From Deinococcus aquaticus (GTDB taxonomy: Bacteria; Deinococcota; Deinococci; Deinococcales; Deinococcaceae), in NCBI RefSeq assembly GCF_028622095.1, contig NZ_CP115166.1, positions 248,001-312,000 on the forward strand: a stretch of DNA of 64,000 bases. Direction: 5' to 3'. Each line of letters opens with the position of its first letter. Position 1 is the stretch's first letter. Below are positions 50,988 through 62,157 of the stretch, in pieces. A program made the translations under genes and the position numbers. Under the pieces are notes generated by a model, which saw only the letters and a program-made list of their open reading frames with translations, made no database searches and was not told where the DNA came from.

Positions 50988-51571
50988 AGGTACCTCCGTG
51001 GAATCTGTGGCGGTCCGCTGAGGCCCAGCAAGTGCCCCTGGACCGCCAAAAACAGGTTGTGGATGAACCGAGTGTAGCGCAGTTTTCCGGCTCCGGCCAC
51101 GGCGTCTGCGCGCCGGGTCACCCGCCCCCCACCTGACGGCCCAACTGACCGCCCGGCCCACTGGAATTCGCGCCGTCAGGCGGATTCCTGCCCGCCGCCG
51201 CTCCCGCCGGAATGGTCTGAACCGCAGTTCGGCAGGTCTGCACAGCCCCCGATCCGGGCAGGCCTGCGCAGCTGCGAACGCCCCAGAATCCCGGTCGCCG
51301 CGCCCGCCGCCCTGCCCGCCACCGCGCCCGCCACCGTATCTGCCGCCGGCCCGGTCCTGACCCGCTGGTTTCCTCACAGACGCCCCACGCAGCCGGGGTG
51401 GGCCTTCATCAAGCGGTTCTGACGTGCCACACGCACGAATTGCCGGATTCGGCAAATCTGCGTGTGGCACGCACTTTTCCGTTTTGTGTCGGCGGGAAGG
51501 GCGTGCTGGCGGGCATTCCCGCCCCCTCCCCCCCCTTCCCAAGCGCGCGGCGGTATGTCATGCTGCTCACC
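50988..51571. other. 584-bp divergent intergenic region before HU
   Basis: Holds the acyl-CoA ligase promoter side, then a GC-rich repetitive stretch (degenerate GGCAGGTCTGC-like repeats near 51225-51290), and the large hairpin at 51424-51470. No ORF with codon support is visible; a small RNA ending at the hairpin is possible. Confidence 0.4.
51424..51470. other. Large two-part hairpin upstream of HU
   Basis: GTGCCACACGCA (51424-51435) and its complement (51459-51470) make a perfect 12-bp outer stem. TTGCCG (51440-51445) and CGGCAA (51450-51455) make an inner stem around a GATT loop. A TTTTCCGTTTT stretch follows on the plus strand. It lies about 100 bases before the HU gene. Confidence 0.7.
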
Positions 51572-51937
51572 ATGACGAAAAAGACCACGAAAGCCCCCGC
51601 CAAGAAGCCCGCTGCCAAAGCTGCCCCCAAAGCCGCGCCCAAGAAGGTCGCCGCCGAGAGCACCAAGGTCGCCAAGACCCAGCTCGTTGAAATGGTCGCC
51701 GACAAGACCGGCCTGACCAAGAAGCAGAGCGAGGAAGCCGTCAGCGCCATGCTGGACGTCATCGTGGGCGCCATCAAGGGCGGCCAGAGCGTCGGCCTGC
51801 CCGGCCTGGGCACCCTGAGCGTCAAGGCCACCGCCGCCCGCACCGGCGTCAAGCCCGGCACCAGCGAGAAGATCCAGATTCCTGCCGGCAAGAAAGTGGC
51901 CTTCAAGGTCGCCAGCACCCTCAAGGGCAACCTCTAA
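51572..51937 (+). CDS. hup: HU-family DNA-binding protein
   Basis: A nucleoid protein of 121 residues. A basic Lys/Ala/Pro-rich N-terminal tail of about 30 residues ([17 protein letters not shown]) precedes the HU fold; this extended tail is characteristic of Deinococcus HU. The dimerisation helices and the [20 protein letters not shown]-terminus are intact. I chose ATG 51572 because a CATGCT box lies seven bases upstream (leaderless); ATG 51560 would add four residues. A strong terminator follows at 51960. Confidence 0.92.
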   Translation: MTKKTTKAPAKKPAAKAAPKAAPKKVAAESTKVAKTQLVEMVADKTGLTKKQSEEAVSAMLDVIVGAIKGGQSVGLPGLGTLSVKATAARTGVKPGTSEKIQIPAGKKVAFKVASTLKGNL

Positions 51938-51959
51938 GAAACGGCCTGACCGTTTAAAA

Positions 51960-51995
51960 GGGAGGCGCGGCCACTGCGGCCGCGCCTCCCTTTTT
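51960..51995. terminator. Rho-independent terminator after HU
   Basis: A perfect 13-bp stem (GGGAGGCGCGGCC at 51960-51972 and its complement at 51978-51990) with a 5-base loop and a T5 tail. The preceding AAAA makes it usable in both directions. Confidence 0.95.
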
Positions 51996-52023
51996 GTGCT
52001 TCCCAGCTGACGGGAGTGGCGTT

Positions 52024-52179
52024 ATACGGACTCCGTCTGTTTCGTTGACAACTTGGGAAGGCGCCAAGTTGCCAACTCCACGCCCGGAACCCGCTTTGCT
52101 CCTACTCGCTCTGCGGAGCAGCTCTACGAGTCCGCTCGGGTTGAACGGTTTATGCAAACCATTCAACCGGAGTCCGTAT
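52024..52179. repeat. Structured repeat, copy 2
   Basis: About 156 bp, the longest copy. The terminal inverted repeat is perfect over 12 bp (ATACGGACTCCG and its complement). Hairpin A is ACAACTTGG with CCAAGTTG, hairpin B TTGAACGGTTT with AAACCATTCAA. A 21-base insertion splits the CTACTCGCTCCGCTC middle. The right end meets the stop codon of the leftward FAD dehydrogenase (52179-52181). Confidence 0.85.
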
Positions 52180-53837
52180 TACACAGTCCCGGCGGCGGCG
52201 CGGCCCGCGATCCGGCCGCTGAAGATGCAGCCGCCCAGGAAGGTGCCTTCCAGCGCGCGGTAGCCGTGCACGCCGCCCCCGCCGAAGCCCGCGACCTCGC
52301 CCGCCGCGTACAGGCCGGGAATGGGCTGGCCGCCCTGACCCAGGACGCGCGCGCTCAGGTCGGTTTCCAGGCCGCCGAGGGTCTTGCGGGTCAGGATGTT
52401 CAGTTTCACGGCGATCAGCGGGCCGCTCTGCGGGTCCAGCAGTGGCCCCGGTTTCGCCACGCGCACCAGTTTGTCGCCCAGGTAGGCGCGTGCGCCGCGC
52501 AGCGCGGTGATCTGCGGGTCCTTCCCGAAGGGGTTGGCCAGGGCCGCGTCGCGGGCGTGAATCTCACGGCGGACCTGTTCGGGGTCCAGCAGGCCGTCGC
52601 CGGTCAGGTCGGCCATGCCGCGCAGCAGGTCGTCCAGGGTGTCGCGGACCACGAAGTCCTCGCCCTGATCCATGAAGGCCTGCACGCTGGGCGAGACGCG
52701 GCTGCCCACGCGGCCCAGCGTGGCGCGGATGTCCCGCCCGGTCAGGTCGAGGTTCTGTTCGCTGCCGCTGAGCGTGAATTCCTTCTTGATGACCGCGCGG
52801 TTCAGCACGAACCACGTGTACGGCCAGCCCTGCGTGGTGATGTGCGTCAGGGTGCCGAGCGTGTCGAAACCCGGCGCGTGCGGGTACGGCAGCCGCTCGC
52901 CGGTGGGGGAGAGCCACAGGCTGCTCGGCCCCGGCAGCACCCGGATGCCGTGCCCCTTCCAGATGGGGTTCCAGTTGCGCAGGCCCTCGGTGTAATGCCA
53001 CATGCGGTCCGGGTTGATCAGGTTCGCGCCCTGCGCGTGCACCGTCTGCTGCAACTGCCCGTCCACGTGCGCGGGCACGCCCGCCACCATGAACGCCGGG
53101 GGTTCACCCAGCCGCTCGCGCGGCCAGTTGCGGCGCACCAGTTCGTGGTTCCCGCCGATCCCGCCGGAGGTCACGATGACTGCCCCGGCCCGCAGGTCGA
53201 AGTCCCCGACGACCACGCGGGAACTCGCCTCGCCGCGCGCCACCTGCGAGGTTTCCAGCACGTCGCCGCGCACGCCCGTCACGGCCGGACCGTCGAACAC
53301 CAGTTCCCGTACCCGGTGCCGGAAGTGCGCGCGGATGCGCCCGGACAGCAGGTGGGCGCGCACACGCCGCTCGAACGGCTCGACCACGCCCGGCCCGGTC
53401 CCCCAGGTGATGTGGAAGCGCGGCACGCTGTTTCCCGGCCCCAGCGCGCCCTGCCCGCCCCGCTCGGCCCAGCCGACCACCGGGAACAGTTTCAGGCCCT
53501 GCGCGGCCAGCCACGAGCGTTTCTCGCCCGCCGCGAAGTCCACGTACGCCTGCGCCCACTGCCGGGGCCAGTGATCCTCGGGCCGGTCGAAACCGGCGGT
53601 GTTCATCCAGTCGCTCAGGGCCAGTTCGCGGCTGTCGCGGATGCCCAGGCGGCGCTGCTCGGGGCTGTCCACCAGGAACAGGCCCCTGAACGACCAGAAG
53701 GCCTGCCCGCCCAGGTTCTGCTCGCCCTCCTGGTCCAGCAGCAGCACGCGCTTGCCGGCGTCGGCGGCCTCGGCCGCGGCGACCAGTCCGGCCAGTCCGG
53801 CTCCCACCACGATGATGTCTGCGTTGTCCTGAGTCAT
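52179..53837 (-). CDS. FAD-binding dehydrogenase (fumarate reductase/KstD-like)
   Basis: A 552-residue flavoprotein. IIVVGAGLAGLVAAAEAADAG binds FAD. The middle carries GGIGGNHELVRRNWP, and the C-terminal GLYAAGEVAGFGGGGVHGYRALEGTFLGG closes the FAD site, a pattern shared by flavoprotein subunits of fumarate reductases and 3-ketosteroid dehydrogenases. There are no haem motifs or Tat signal. The stop codon TAA is formed at the boundary with repeat copy 2, so the last residues deserve comparison with orthologues. Confidence 0.87.
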   Translation of the reverse strand: MTQDNADIIVVGAGLAGLVAAAEAADAGKRVLLLDQEGEQNLGGQAFWSFRGLFLVDSPEQRRLGIRDSRELALSDWMNTAGFDRPEDHWPRQWAQAYVDFAAGEKRSWLAAQGLKLFPVVGWAERGGQGALGPGNSVPRFHITWGTGPGVVEPFERRVRAHLLSGRIRAHFRHRVRELVFDGPAVTGVRGDVLETSQVARGEASSRVVVGDFDLRAGAVIVTSGGIGGNHELVRRNWPRERLGEPPAFMVAGVPAHVDGQLQQTVHAQGANLINPDRMWHYTEGLRNWNPIWKGHGIRVLPGPSSLWLSPTGERLPYPHAPGFDTLGTLTHITTQGWPYTWFVLNRAVIKKEFTLSGSEQNLDLTGRDIRATLGRVGSRVSPSVQAFMDQGEDFVVRDTLDDLLRGMADLTGDGLLDPEQVRREIHARDAALANPFGKDPQITALRGARAYLGDKLVRVAKPGPLLDPQSGPLIAVKLNILTRKTLGGLETDLSARVLGQGGQPIPGLYAAGEVAGFGGGGVHGYRALEGTFLGGCIFSGRIAGRAAAGTV

Positions 53838-54219
53838 GGGTTCTCCTTGGGTTCACGCGGGCCTGCCTGCGCCCGGTGAGTGCGCCGCGCCCCCCGGCGG
53901 CCTGTTTAAAGTGTTCAGCGCTGACCGGGCGCTGTGGGTCGGAACGCCGCCATTGTGCCGCAATTCGCGCTGTTCTGTACCGGGTTCACCGGTCGCTCCG
54001 GCCCGGCCTTCCTGCTCAGACGAGCGGCGTGCGCCGGCGCCCGCGCTGCCTTATGCTGGGTGGGTACTCAATCAGGCCGTTGTTCTGCATGGATAACCAG
54101 CGGCCCGCCCCAGACACCGCGTCCGGCGTGAACCATGCGTCCGCCCCTGAAGGCTTTCAGGCTGGTGGGCGCTGTCTGCCGGGTGTCTGCCACCGCACGA
54201 AGGGTGGTCAAGGAGCGAC
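53838..54219. promoter_or_regulatory. 382-bp intergenic region before the xanthine dehydrogenase operon
   Basis: Divergent promoters are expected here. A TATGCT box (54052-54057) and the AAGGAG ribosome site just before 54220 serve xdhA. A possible 47-residue ORF (54089-54232) overlaps the xdhA start, but its composition is not protein-like. I see no other gene. Confidence 0.45.
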
Positions 54220-55643
54220 ATGCAGACACTGAACCTGACCGTGAACGGCCAGCCGCGCGAGGTGCCCGCCGGAGCGCACACGAATCTCCTGAACACCCTG
54301 CGCGCCCAGGGCCTGACCGGCTGCAAGGAAGGCTGCGCCGAGGGCGAGTGCGGCGCGTGCGCGGTCCTGATCGCCCGGGATGACGGACAGGGCGGGACGC
54401 GCTGGGACAGCGTGAACGCCTGCCTGGTGACGCTGGGAGCCGTGGACGGTGCGGACGTCGTGACGGGCGAGGGCCTGGGCTCGCCCGCTGCGCTGCACCC
54501 GGCGCAGCGGGAACTGGCGGTGCGGGGCGGGTCGCAGTGCGGGTACTGCACGCCGGGCTTCGTGGTCAGCATGGCCGCCGAGTACCTGCGCCCGGACCGC
54601 GTGGACGGCCAGCACGGCGCGGCGAACGGCTTCGACCTGCACGCCCTGAGCGGGAACCTGTGCCGCTGCACCGGCTACCGCCCCATCGCGGACGCCGCGT
54701 ACGCGCTGGGCACGCCGGAGGCCGCCGACCCCCTGGCCGCGCGCCGCACCCAGCCCGCCCCGGCCCCGCGCCCCACGGCCCTGATTGCCCCGGACGGCGC
54801 GTTCCACCGGCCCGCGACCCTGGCAGACGCGCTGACATTGCTCGCCGCGCACCCGGACGCGAAGGTGCTCTCCGGCGGCACGGACTGGGGCGTGGAGGTG
54901 AACCTGCGCCACGCGCGGGCCGCCGTGACCGTCGCGGTGGATCACCTGCCGGAACTGCGGGTGTTCGAGGAGCGCGCGGACTCGCTGCTGCTGGGCGCAG
55001 GCTACAGCCTCAGCGACCTGGAACGCCGCCTGGACGGCCGCGTGCCGCTCCTCTCGCAGTGGTTCCCGCAGTTCGCCAGCCGCCTGATCCGCAACTCCGC
55101 CACGCTGGGCGGGAACCTGGGCACCGCGTCGCCTATCGGGGACAGCCCGCCCGCGCTGCTGGCGCTGGACGCCTCGGTGCAGCTGATCGGCCCGGACGGC
55201 GCGCGCGAGGTGCCGCTGGCCGATTACTTCACCGGGTACCGGCAGACGGTGCGGCAGCCCGGCGAACTGATCGCGGCCGTGCGGATTCCTCTGCCGCTCT
55301 CGCCCCTGACGGCCTTCCACAAGATCGCCAAGCGCCGCTTCGACGACATCTCCAGCGTGGCGGTCGGGTACGCGCTGGACGTGCGCGGCGGCGTGGTCAC
55401 GCGCGCCCGCATCGGCCTGGGCGGCGTGGCCGCCACGCCCCTGCGCGCCCATGAGGCCGAGGCGGCGCTGGAAGGGCAGCCGTGGACGGAGGCGACCGTC
55501 CGGGCGGCCGCTCGCCTGCTGGGGCAGACCGGCACGCCCCTGAGCGACCACCGTGCCAGCGCCGCCTACCGCGCCGCGATGCTGGAGCAGAGCCTGTTGA
55601 AACTCTGGTTCGAATCGCAGTCCACGGAACAGGAGGTGGGCGC

Positions 55644-55647
<4 letters not shown>
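54220..55647 (+). CDS. xdhA: Xanthine dehydrogenase small subunit (FeS and FAD)
   Basis: Transfers electrons from xanthine oxidation to NAD. The 475 residues carry two [2Fe-2S] clusters: the plant-type CKEGCAEGECGACAV near the N-terminus and CGYCTPGF with NLCRCTGYR. The FAD domain follows (KVLSGGTDWGVEVN, RNSATLGGNLGTASPIGD). Size and order match the bacterial XdhA type. The ATG has AAGGAG. It is the first gene of a purine operon and overlaps xdhB by four bases (ATGA). Confidence 0.94.
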
Positions 55648-57994
<2,347 letters not shown>

Positions 57995-57995
<1 letters not shown>

Positions 57996-58127
57996 TACGG
58001 ATTCCGTTTGTTTCGTTGACAGATCGGAACACCACCGATCTGTCAACTCCACGTCCGGAATCCGTTCTGCTCCTACTCGCTCCGCTCGGATTGAACGGCT
58101 TTGCAAGCCATTCAATCGGAGTCCGTA
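57995..58127. repeat. Structured repeat, copy 3
   Basis: About 133 bp, the cleanest copy. ATACGGATTCCG opens it and CGGAGTCCGTAT closes it. Hairpin A is a perfect 13-bp stem (GTTGACAGATCGG and its complement), hairpin B pairs GATTGAACGGCTT with AAGCCATTCAATC. The left end shares its A with the xdhB stop codon. It lies inside the xdhAB-xdhC operon, 27 bases before xdhC. Confidence 0.88.
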
Positions 58128-58154
58128 TGACACTCCCGTGCGCGGCGGTGGCGC

Positions 58155-59006
58155 GTGAACTGGCGTGAGGCCCTGAACGCCCTGCACACGCGGGGCGAGG
58201 CGGGCGTGCTGGTCACGGTCGCGGCCGCGCGCGGGCACACGCCGCGCGAGGCCGGCGCGAAGATGCTCGTCACCGCCGACCAGACCTGGGACAGCGTGGG
58301 TGGCGGGAACCTCGAAGCGACCGCTGTGGACCGTGCCCGCGCCCTGCTGGCGACCGGCGCGACCACACCGGACCTGCTGACGCTGCGCTTGACCGACCGC
58401 GCCGCGAACGACCACGGCCGCCAGTGCTGCGGCGGCGAGGTCACGCTGCTGCTCGAGCCCATGCAGGCCGCCCGCGCGCACGTCGCCGTGTTCGGCGTGG
58501 GGCACGTGGGCCTGGAACTCGCGCGCATCCTGTCGCGCCTGCCGCTGCACCTGCACCTCGTGGACTCACGCGCGGCCCAGCTGACCCCCGAGCGCCTGTC
58601 GGTCCTCTCGGACGCCGCCGCGACCCTGCACGTGCATCACTCCCCGATTCCCGAGATGACCCTGCACGACCTGCCCGCCGGAACGCACCTGATCGTCATG
58701 ACGCACGATCACGCCGAGGACGCCGCCCTGATCGACGCCGCGCTGCGCCGACCGGAGATGGGATTCGTGGGCCTGATCGGCTCGGCCGCCAAGTGGACCC
58801 GCTTTCAGGCGCAACTGCGCGACCTGGGCCACCCGCCCGCCGCCCTGGCGCGCGTCACCACGCCCATCGGCCTGCCGGACCTGATCCGGGGGCCGCAGCG
58901 CAAGCACCCGGCCGTGATCGCGCTGGCGGTCGCCGCGCAACTTCTCCCGCTCATTCAGGCGGCGCCTGCCCTCCAGACGCTTCCCGCCCCAGAAAGGACC
59001 CCGTGA
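58155..59006 (+). CDS. xdhC: XdhC, molybdenum-cofactor insertion protein
   Basis: A 283-residue chaperone that carries sulfurated molybdenum cofactor to XdhB. Motifs are GHTPREAGAKMLV, VGGGNLEATAV, CGGEVTLLLEP and the Rossmann-like VAVFGVGHVGLELARIL, with PIGLPDLIRGPQRKHPAVIALAVAAQLL at the end. GTG 58155 fits the family start. It overlaps the guanine deaminase start (GTGA). Translation must restart after repeat copy 3. Confidence 0.92.
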   Translation: MNWREALNALHTRGEAGVLVTVAAARGHTPREAGAKMLVTADQTWDSVGGGNLEATAVDRARALLATGATTPDLLTLRLTDRAANDHGRQCCGGEVTLLLEPMQAARAHVAVFGVGHVGLELARILSRLPLHLHLVDSRAAQLTPERLSVLSDAAATLHVHHSPIPEMTLHDLPAGTHLIVMTHDHAEDAALIDAALRRPEMGFVGLIGSAAKWTRFQAQLRDLGHPPAALARVTTPIGLPDLIRGPQRKHPAVIALAVAAQLLPLIQAAPALQTLPAPERTP

Positions 59007-60310
59007 CTTCCCCTACCTCTGCCCCCACCCTGTACCGCGCCACCTACCTGCACACGCCCCGCAATCCCTTCACGCATCCGGACGCACTGGACGCCCAGTC
59101 GGACGGCGGCCTGCTCGTCCAGGACGGCGTGATCCGCGCCGCCGGACCCTTCGCGGACATCCGGGCCGCGCACCCGGACGCCCCGGTCACCGACCTGCGC
59201 GGCGGCCTGCTGCTGCCGGGCTTCATCGACACGCACGTCCACTACCCGCAGGTGCGCGTGATCGGCGGGCTGGGACTGCCGCTCCTCGACTGGCTCGACC
59301 AGTGCGCCCTGCCGGAGGAGGCCCGCATGGCCGACCTTGCCTACGCGCGCGGCGTGGCCCGCGACTTCATCGGCGGGCTGATCGGCGCCGGGACGACCAC
59401 CGCGCTGGTGTTCGGGTCGCACTTCGCGGGCGCCGTAGACGCCTTCTTCGAGGAGGCCACCCGCACCGGCCTGCGCGCCGTGACCGGCCTGGTCGTCAGC
59501 GACCGCCTGCTGCGGGGCGAACTGCACACCACGCCCCAGCGCGCCTACGACGAGGGCCGCGCCCTGATCGAACGCTGGCACGGCGCGGGCCGCAACCTGT
59601 ACGCCGTGACGCCCCGCTTCAGCCTGTCGGCCAGCGAGGGCATCCTGGACGCCTGCGCCGCCCTGATGCGCGACTTTCCCGGCGTGCGCTTCACCAGCCA
59701 TGTCAACGAGAACACCCGCGAGATCCAGACCGTGCGCGACCTGTTCCCCGGCGCCCGCGACTACCTCGACACCTACGAACGCGCCGGACTGGTCGGCCGT
59801 CACTCGGTCCTGGCGCACAACGTCCACCCGACCGACCGCGAACTGTCCGTGATGGCCGCGCACCGCTGCACCGCCGCGCACTGCCCGTGCAGCAACTCCG
59901 CGCTCGGCAGCGGCTTCTTCCCGTTGCGCCGCCACCTGGACGCCGGCGTGCACGTCTCGCTGGGCAGCGACGTGGGCGGCGGCACCGGCTTTTCCCTGCT
60001 GAAAGAAGGCTTGCAGGCGCACTTCATGCAGAACCTGATGCCCGGCGGCGTGCCCCTGAGCCCCGCGCACCTGCTGTACCTCGCCACGCTCGCCGGGGCC
60101 GAGGCGCTGGACCTGCCGCACACCGGGTCCTTCGAGCCGGGCCGCGCCTTCGACGCCGTGCACCTGAACCCCGCGCCCGGCACGCCCCTGGACGCCGTGT
60201 TCCGCCACGCCGCCAGCCCCGAACGCGCCCTGGCCGCCGCCTTCGCCACCGGCACGCCCGCCGACGTCGCCCGCGTCTGGATCGGCGGGGATACCGTACT
60301 GGGCAGCTGA
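59003..60310 (+). CDS. guaD: Guanine deaminase
   Basis: Converts guanine to xanthine, the substrate of the enzyme encoded before it. A 435-residue amidohydrolase. The zinc site is in GFIDTHVHYPQ, FTSHVNEN, LAHNVHPTD and GSDVGGGTGFSL, and CPCSNSALGSGFFPLRRH is typical of GuaD. GTG 59003 overlaps the xdhC stop. A terminator hairpin follows at 60320. Confidence 0.93.
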   Translation: MTSPTSAPTLYRATYLHTPRNPFTHPDALDAQSDGGLLVQDGVIRAAGPFADIRAAHPDAPVTDLRGGLLLPGFIDTHVHYPQVRVIGGLGLPLLDWLDQCALPEEARMADLAYARGVARDFIGGLIGAGTTTALVFGSHFAGAVDAFFEEATRTGLRAVTGLVVSDRLLRGELHTTPQRAYDEGRALIERWHGAGRNLYAVTPRFSLSASEGILDACAALMRDFPGVRFTSHVNENTREIQTVRDLFPGARDYLDTYERAGLVGRHSVLAHNVHPTDRELSVMAAHRCTAAHCPCSNSALGSGFFPLRRHLDAGVHVSLGSDVGGGTGFSLLKEGLQAHFMQNLMPGGVPLSPAHLLYLATLAGAEALDLPHTGSFEPGRAFDAVHLNPAPGTPLDAVFRHAASPERALAAAFATGTPADVARVWIGGDTVLGS

Positions 60311-60319
60311 ATCCAGAAG

Positions 60320-60357
60320 AGAGGCGCGCCCCTGGATTGACCGGGGGCGCGCCTCTT
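60320..60357. terminator. Terminator of the purine operon
   Basis: AGAGGCGCGCCCC (60320-60332) pairs with GGGGCGCGCCTCT (60344-60356) around an 11-base loop, followed by a short T pair. It lies 10 bases after the guaD stop, before repeat copy 4. Confidence 0.8.
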
Positions 60358-60373
60358 GAGTTGTTGGGCCTCA

Positions 60374-60506
60374 TTACGGAGTCCGTCTGTTTCGTCCTCC
60401 ACCCGGAACCATCACCGGATGGAGAACTCCACGCCCGGACCCCGCTCTGTTCCTGCTCGCTTCGCTCGGATGGAACGGTCTGCAAACCGTTCCATCGGAA
60501 TCCTGT
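60374..60506. repeat. Structured repeat, copy 4
   Basis: About 133 bp, the most diverged full copy. Start TTACGGAGTCCG, end CGGAATCCTGT. Hairpin A is CTCCACCCGG with CCGGATGGAG, hairpin B GGATGGAACGGT with ACCGTTCCATCG. The middle AACTCCACGCCCGGA and CTGCTCGCTTCGCTCGG are kept. The right end meets the stop codon (60506-60508) of the metal permease. Confidence 0.82.
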
Positions 60507-61381
60507 CAGCCCTGCAACTCCGCCTCGCGTTCCAGGCGTTGCTGGCGGCGGCGGGCCAGCTGGCCGTGTTTCGGGGCGAACAGGAACGCCAGTCCGAACA
60601 GCACGCTCTGCGTGAGGACGATGCACGCGCCGGTCGCGCCGTCCAGGAAGTAACTGACGTACGTGCCGAGCAGGCTGGACAGCACGCCGGTCGCCACGGC
60701 CAGCCACATCATGCGGCTGAAGCGGTCCGTGAGCAGGTACGCGGTCGCGCCGGGCGTGATCAGCATGGCGACGACCAGGATCACGCCGACCGTCTGGAGG
60801 GCGCTGACGATGGTCAGGGCCAGGATGACCAGCAGCGCGGCGTACAGGAAGCCGGTGTTCAGGCCGATGGAGCGGGCGTGCGTGGCGTCGAACACGTACA
60901 GCAGCAGGTCGCGGCGTAGGATCAGGATGGCGCCCAGCGCGACGGCGCCCGCGATGACGGTCTGCCACAGTTCGTCCTGGCTGATGCCCAGCACGTCCCC
61001 GAACAGGATGTGTGACAGGTGCACGTCGCTGGACACGCGCGAGATCATCACGAGGCCCAGCGAGAACAGCGCCGTGAACACCACGCCGATCACGGTGTCC
61101 TCCTTGACGCGCGAGCGGGACTGGATGAAGCCGATGGCGCTGACGCTGATCAGGCCGAACACGAACGCGCCGATCACGAACGGCAGGTTCAGCAGGTACG
61201 CCAGGACCACGCCGGGCAGCACGGCGTGCGACACGGCGTCGCCCATCAGGGACCAGCCCTTGAGGGTGATGAAGCACGACAGGACCGCGCAGACTGCGCC
61301 GACCAGCGAGGAGACCAGCAGGGCGCGCAGCATGAAGTCGTACCCGAGGGGGGCCAGCAGTGGGGTGAGCAGGGCGTCCAT
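60506..61381 (-). CDS. Manganese/zinc ABC transporter permease
   Basis: A 291-residue inner-membrane permease of the ZnuB/MntB family with about eight helices. The typical GWSLMGDAVSHAVLPGVVLAY and SVSAIGFIQ loops are present. Its start overlaps the ATPase stop by one base (TGATG). It is the last gene of the three-gene metal operon, and its stop lies against repeat copy 4. The short basic C-terminal tail (RRRQQRLEREAELQG) is variable in the family. Confidence 0.92.
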   Translation of the reverse strand: MDALLTPLLAPLGYDFMLRALLVSSLVGAVCAVLSCFITLKGWSLMGDAVSHAVLPGVVLAYLLNLPFVIGAFVFGLISVSAIGFIQSRSRVKEDTVIGVVFTALFSLGLVMISRVSSDVHLSHILFGDVLGISQDELWQTVIAGAVALGAILILRRDLLLYVFDATHARSIGLNTGFLYAALLVILALTIVSALQTVGVILVVAMLITPGATAYLLTDRFSRMMWLAVATGVLSSLLGTYVSYFLDGATGACIVLTQSVLFGLAFLFAPKHGQLARRRQQRLEREAELQG

Positions 61382-62157
61382 CAGCGGACCTCCGGGGCGC
61401 GCGCGGGAATGCGGGCCGGGTCGTGCAGCGGGGAGCGGCCCCCGAAGGTGAGGGCGAGGTTCTCGGCGGTGAGGATCTGCGCGGTCGGCCCGGCGGTCAG
61501 GACGGTGCGGTCGGCGACCAGGGCCACGTCGTCGCAGAAGGTTTCCAGGGTGCCCAGGTCGTGGGTGCTGACCAGGACGCTGCGGCCACTGCCCGCGAGG
61601 TCGCGCAGCAGACCCGTGATGGCCTCGCTGGTGCCGACGTCCACGCCGCCGAAGGGCTCGTCGAGCAGCAGCAGGCGGGCGTCCTGCGCCAGCGCGCGGG
61701 CCAGGAAGGCGCGTTTGCGCTGCCCGCCCGACAGTTCCCCGATCTGCCGCTCGGCGAAGTCGGCCATGGAGACGCGCGCCAGGGCGGCCTGCACGGCGTC
61801 GCGGTCGCTGGCGGACGGGCGGCGCAGCAGGCCCATGCGGCCCTGGCGGCCCATGGTGACCACGTCACGCACGCTGACCGGGAAGTCCCAGTCGACGTCC
61901 TCGGCCTGCGGGACGTAGGCGATCACGCCGGCCTTCTGCGCCTGCCGGACGGGCTGCCCGAACACCTGCACCTGCCCGCGCAGCGGCGGCAGGAACCCCA
62001 TGATCGTCTTGAACAGCGTGCTCTTGCCGGCGCCGTTCATGCCGACCAGGCCGCAGATCCGGCCGGGTTGCAGGGTCAGCGTGGCGCTTCTCAGGGCGAG
62101 GCGGCCGCCGCCGTACGCGACGCTCACACCCTGCACGTCCAGCGCAGGGGCGCTCAC
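61381..62157 (-). CDS. Manganese/zinc ABC transporter ATPase
   Basis: A 258-residue ATPase. Walker A is GMNGAGKST, the Q-loop reads YVPQAEDVDWDFPV (typical of Mn/Zn/Fe chelate-type importers), signature LSGGQRKRAFLARAL, Walker B LLLLDEPFGGVD. GTG 62157 overlaps the stop of the binding-protein gene (GTGA). It energises the permease at 60506. Confidence 0.93.
   Translation of the reverse strand: MSAPALDVQGVSVAYGGGRLALRSATLTLQPGRICGLVGMNGAGKSTLFKTIMGFLPPLRGQVQVFGQPVRQAQKAGVIAYVPQAEDVDWDFPVSVRDVVTMGRQGRMGLLRRPSASDRDAVQAALARVSMADFAERQIGELSGGQRKRAFLARALAQDARLLLLDEPFGGVDVGTSEAITGLLRDLAGSGRSVLVSTHDLGTLETFCDDVALVADRTVLTAGPTAQILTAENLALTFGGRSPLHDPARIPARAPEVR

Noticed and set aside
54089..54232. 47-codon ORF before xdhA
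   Set aside because: It overlaps the xdhA start and has no good ribosome site; its composition looks like translated intergenic sequence.
55606..55620. tRNA-like GGTTCGAATC
   Set aside because: It lies inside xdhA in the proper reading frame and has no surrounding tRNA arms.
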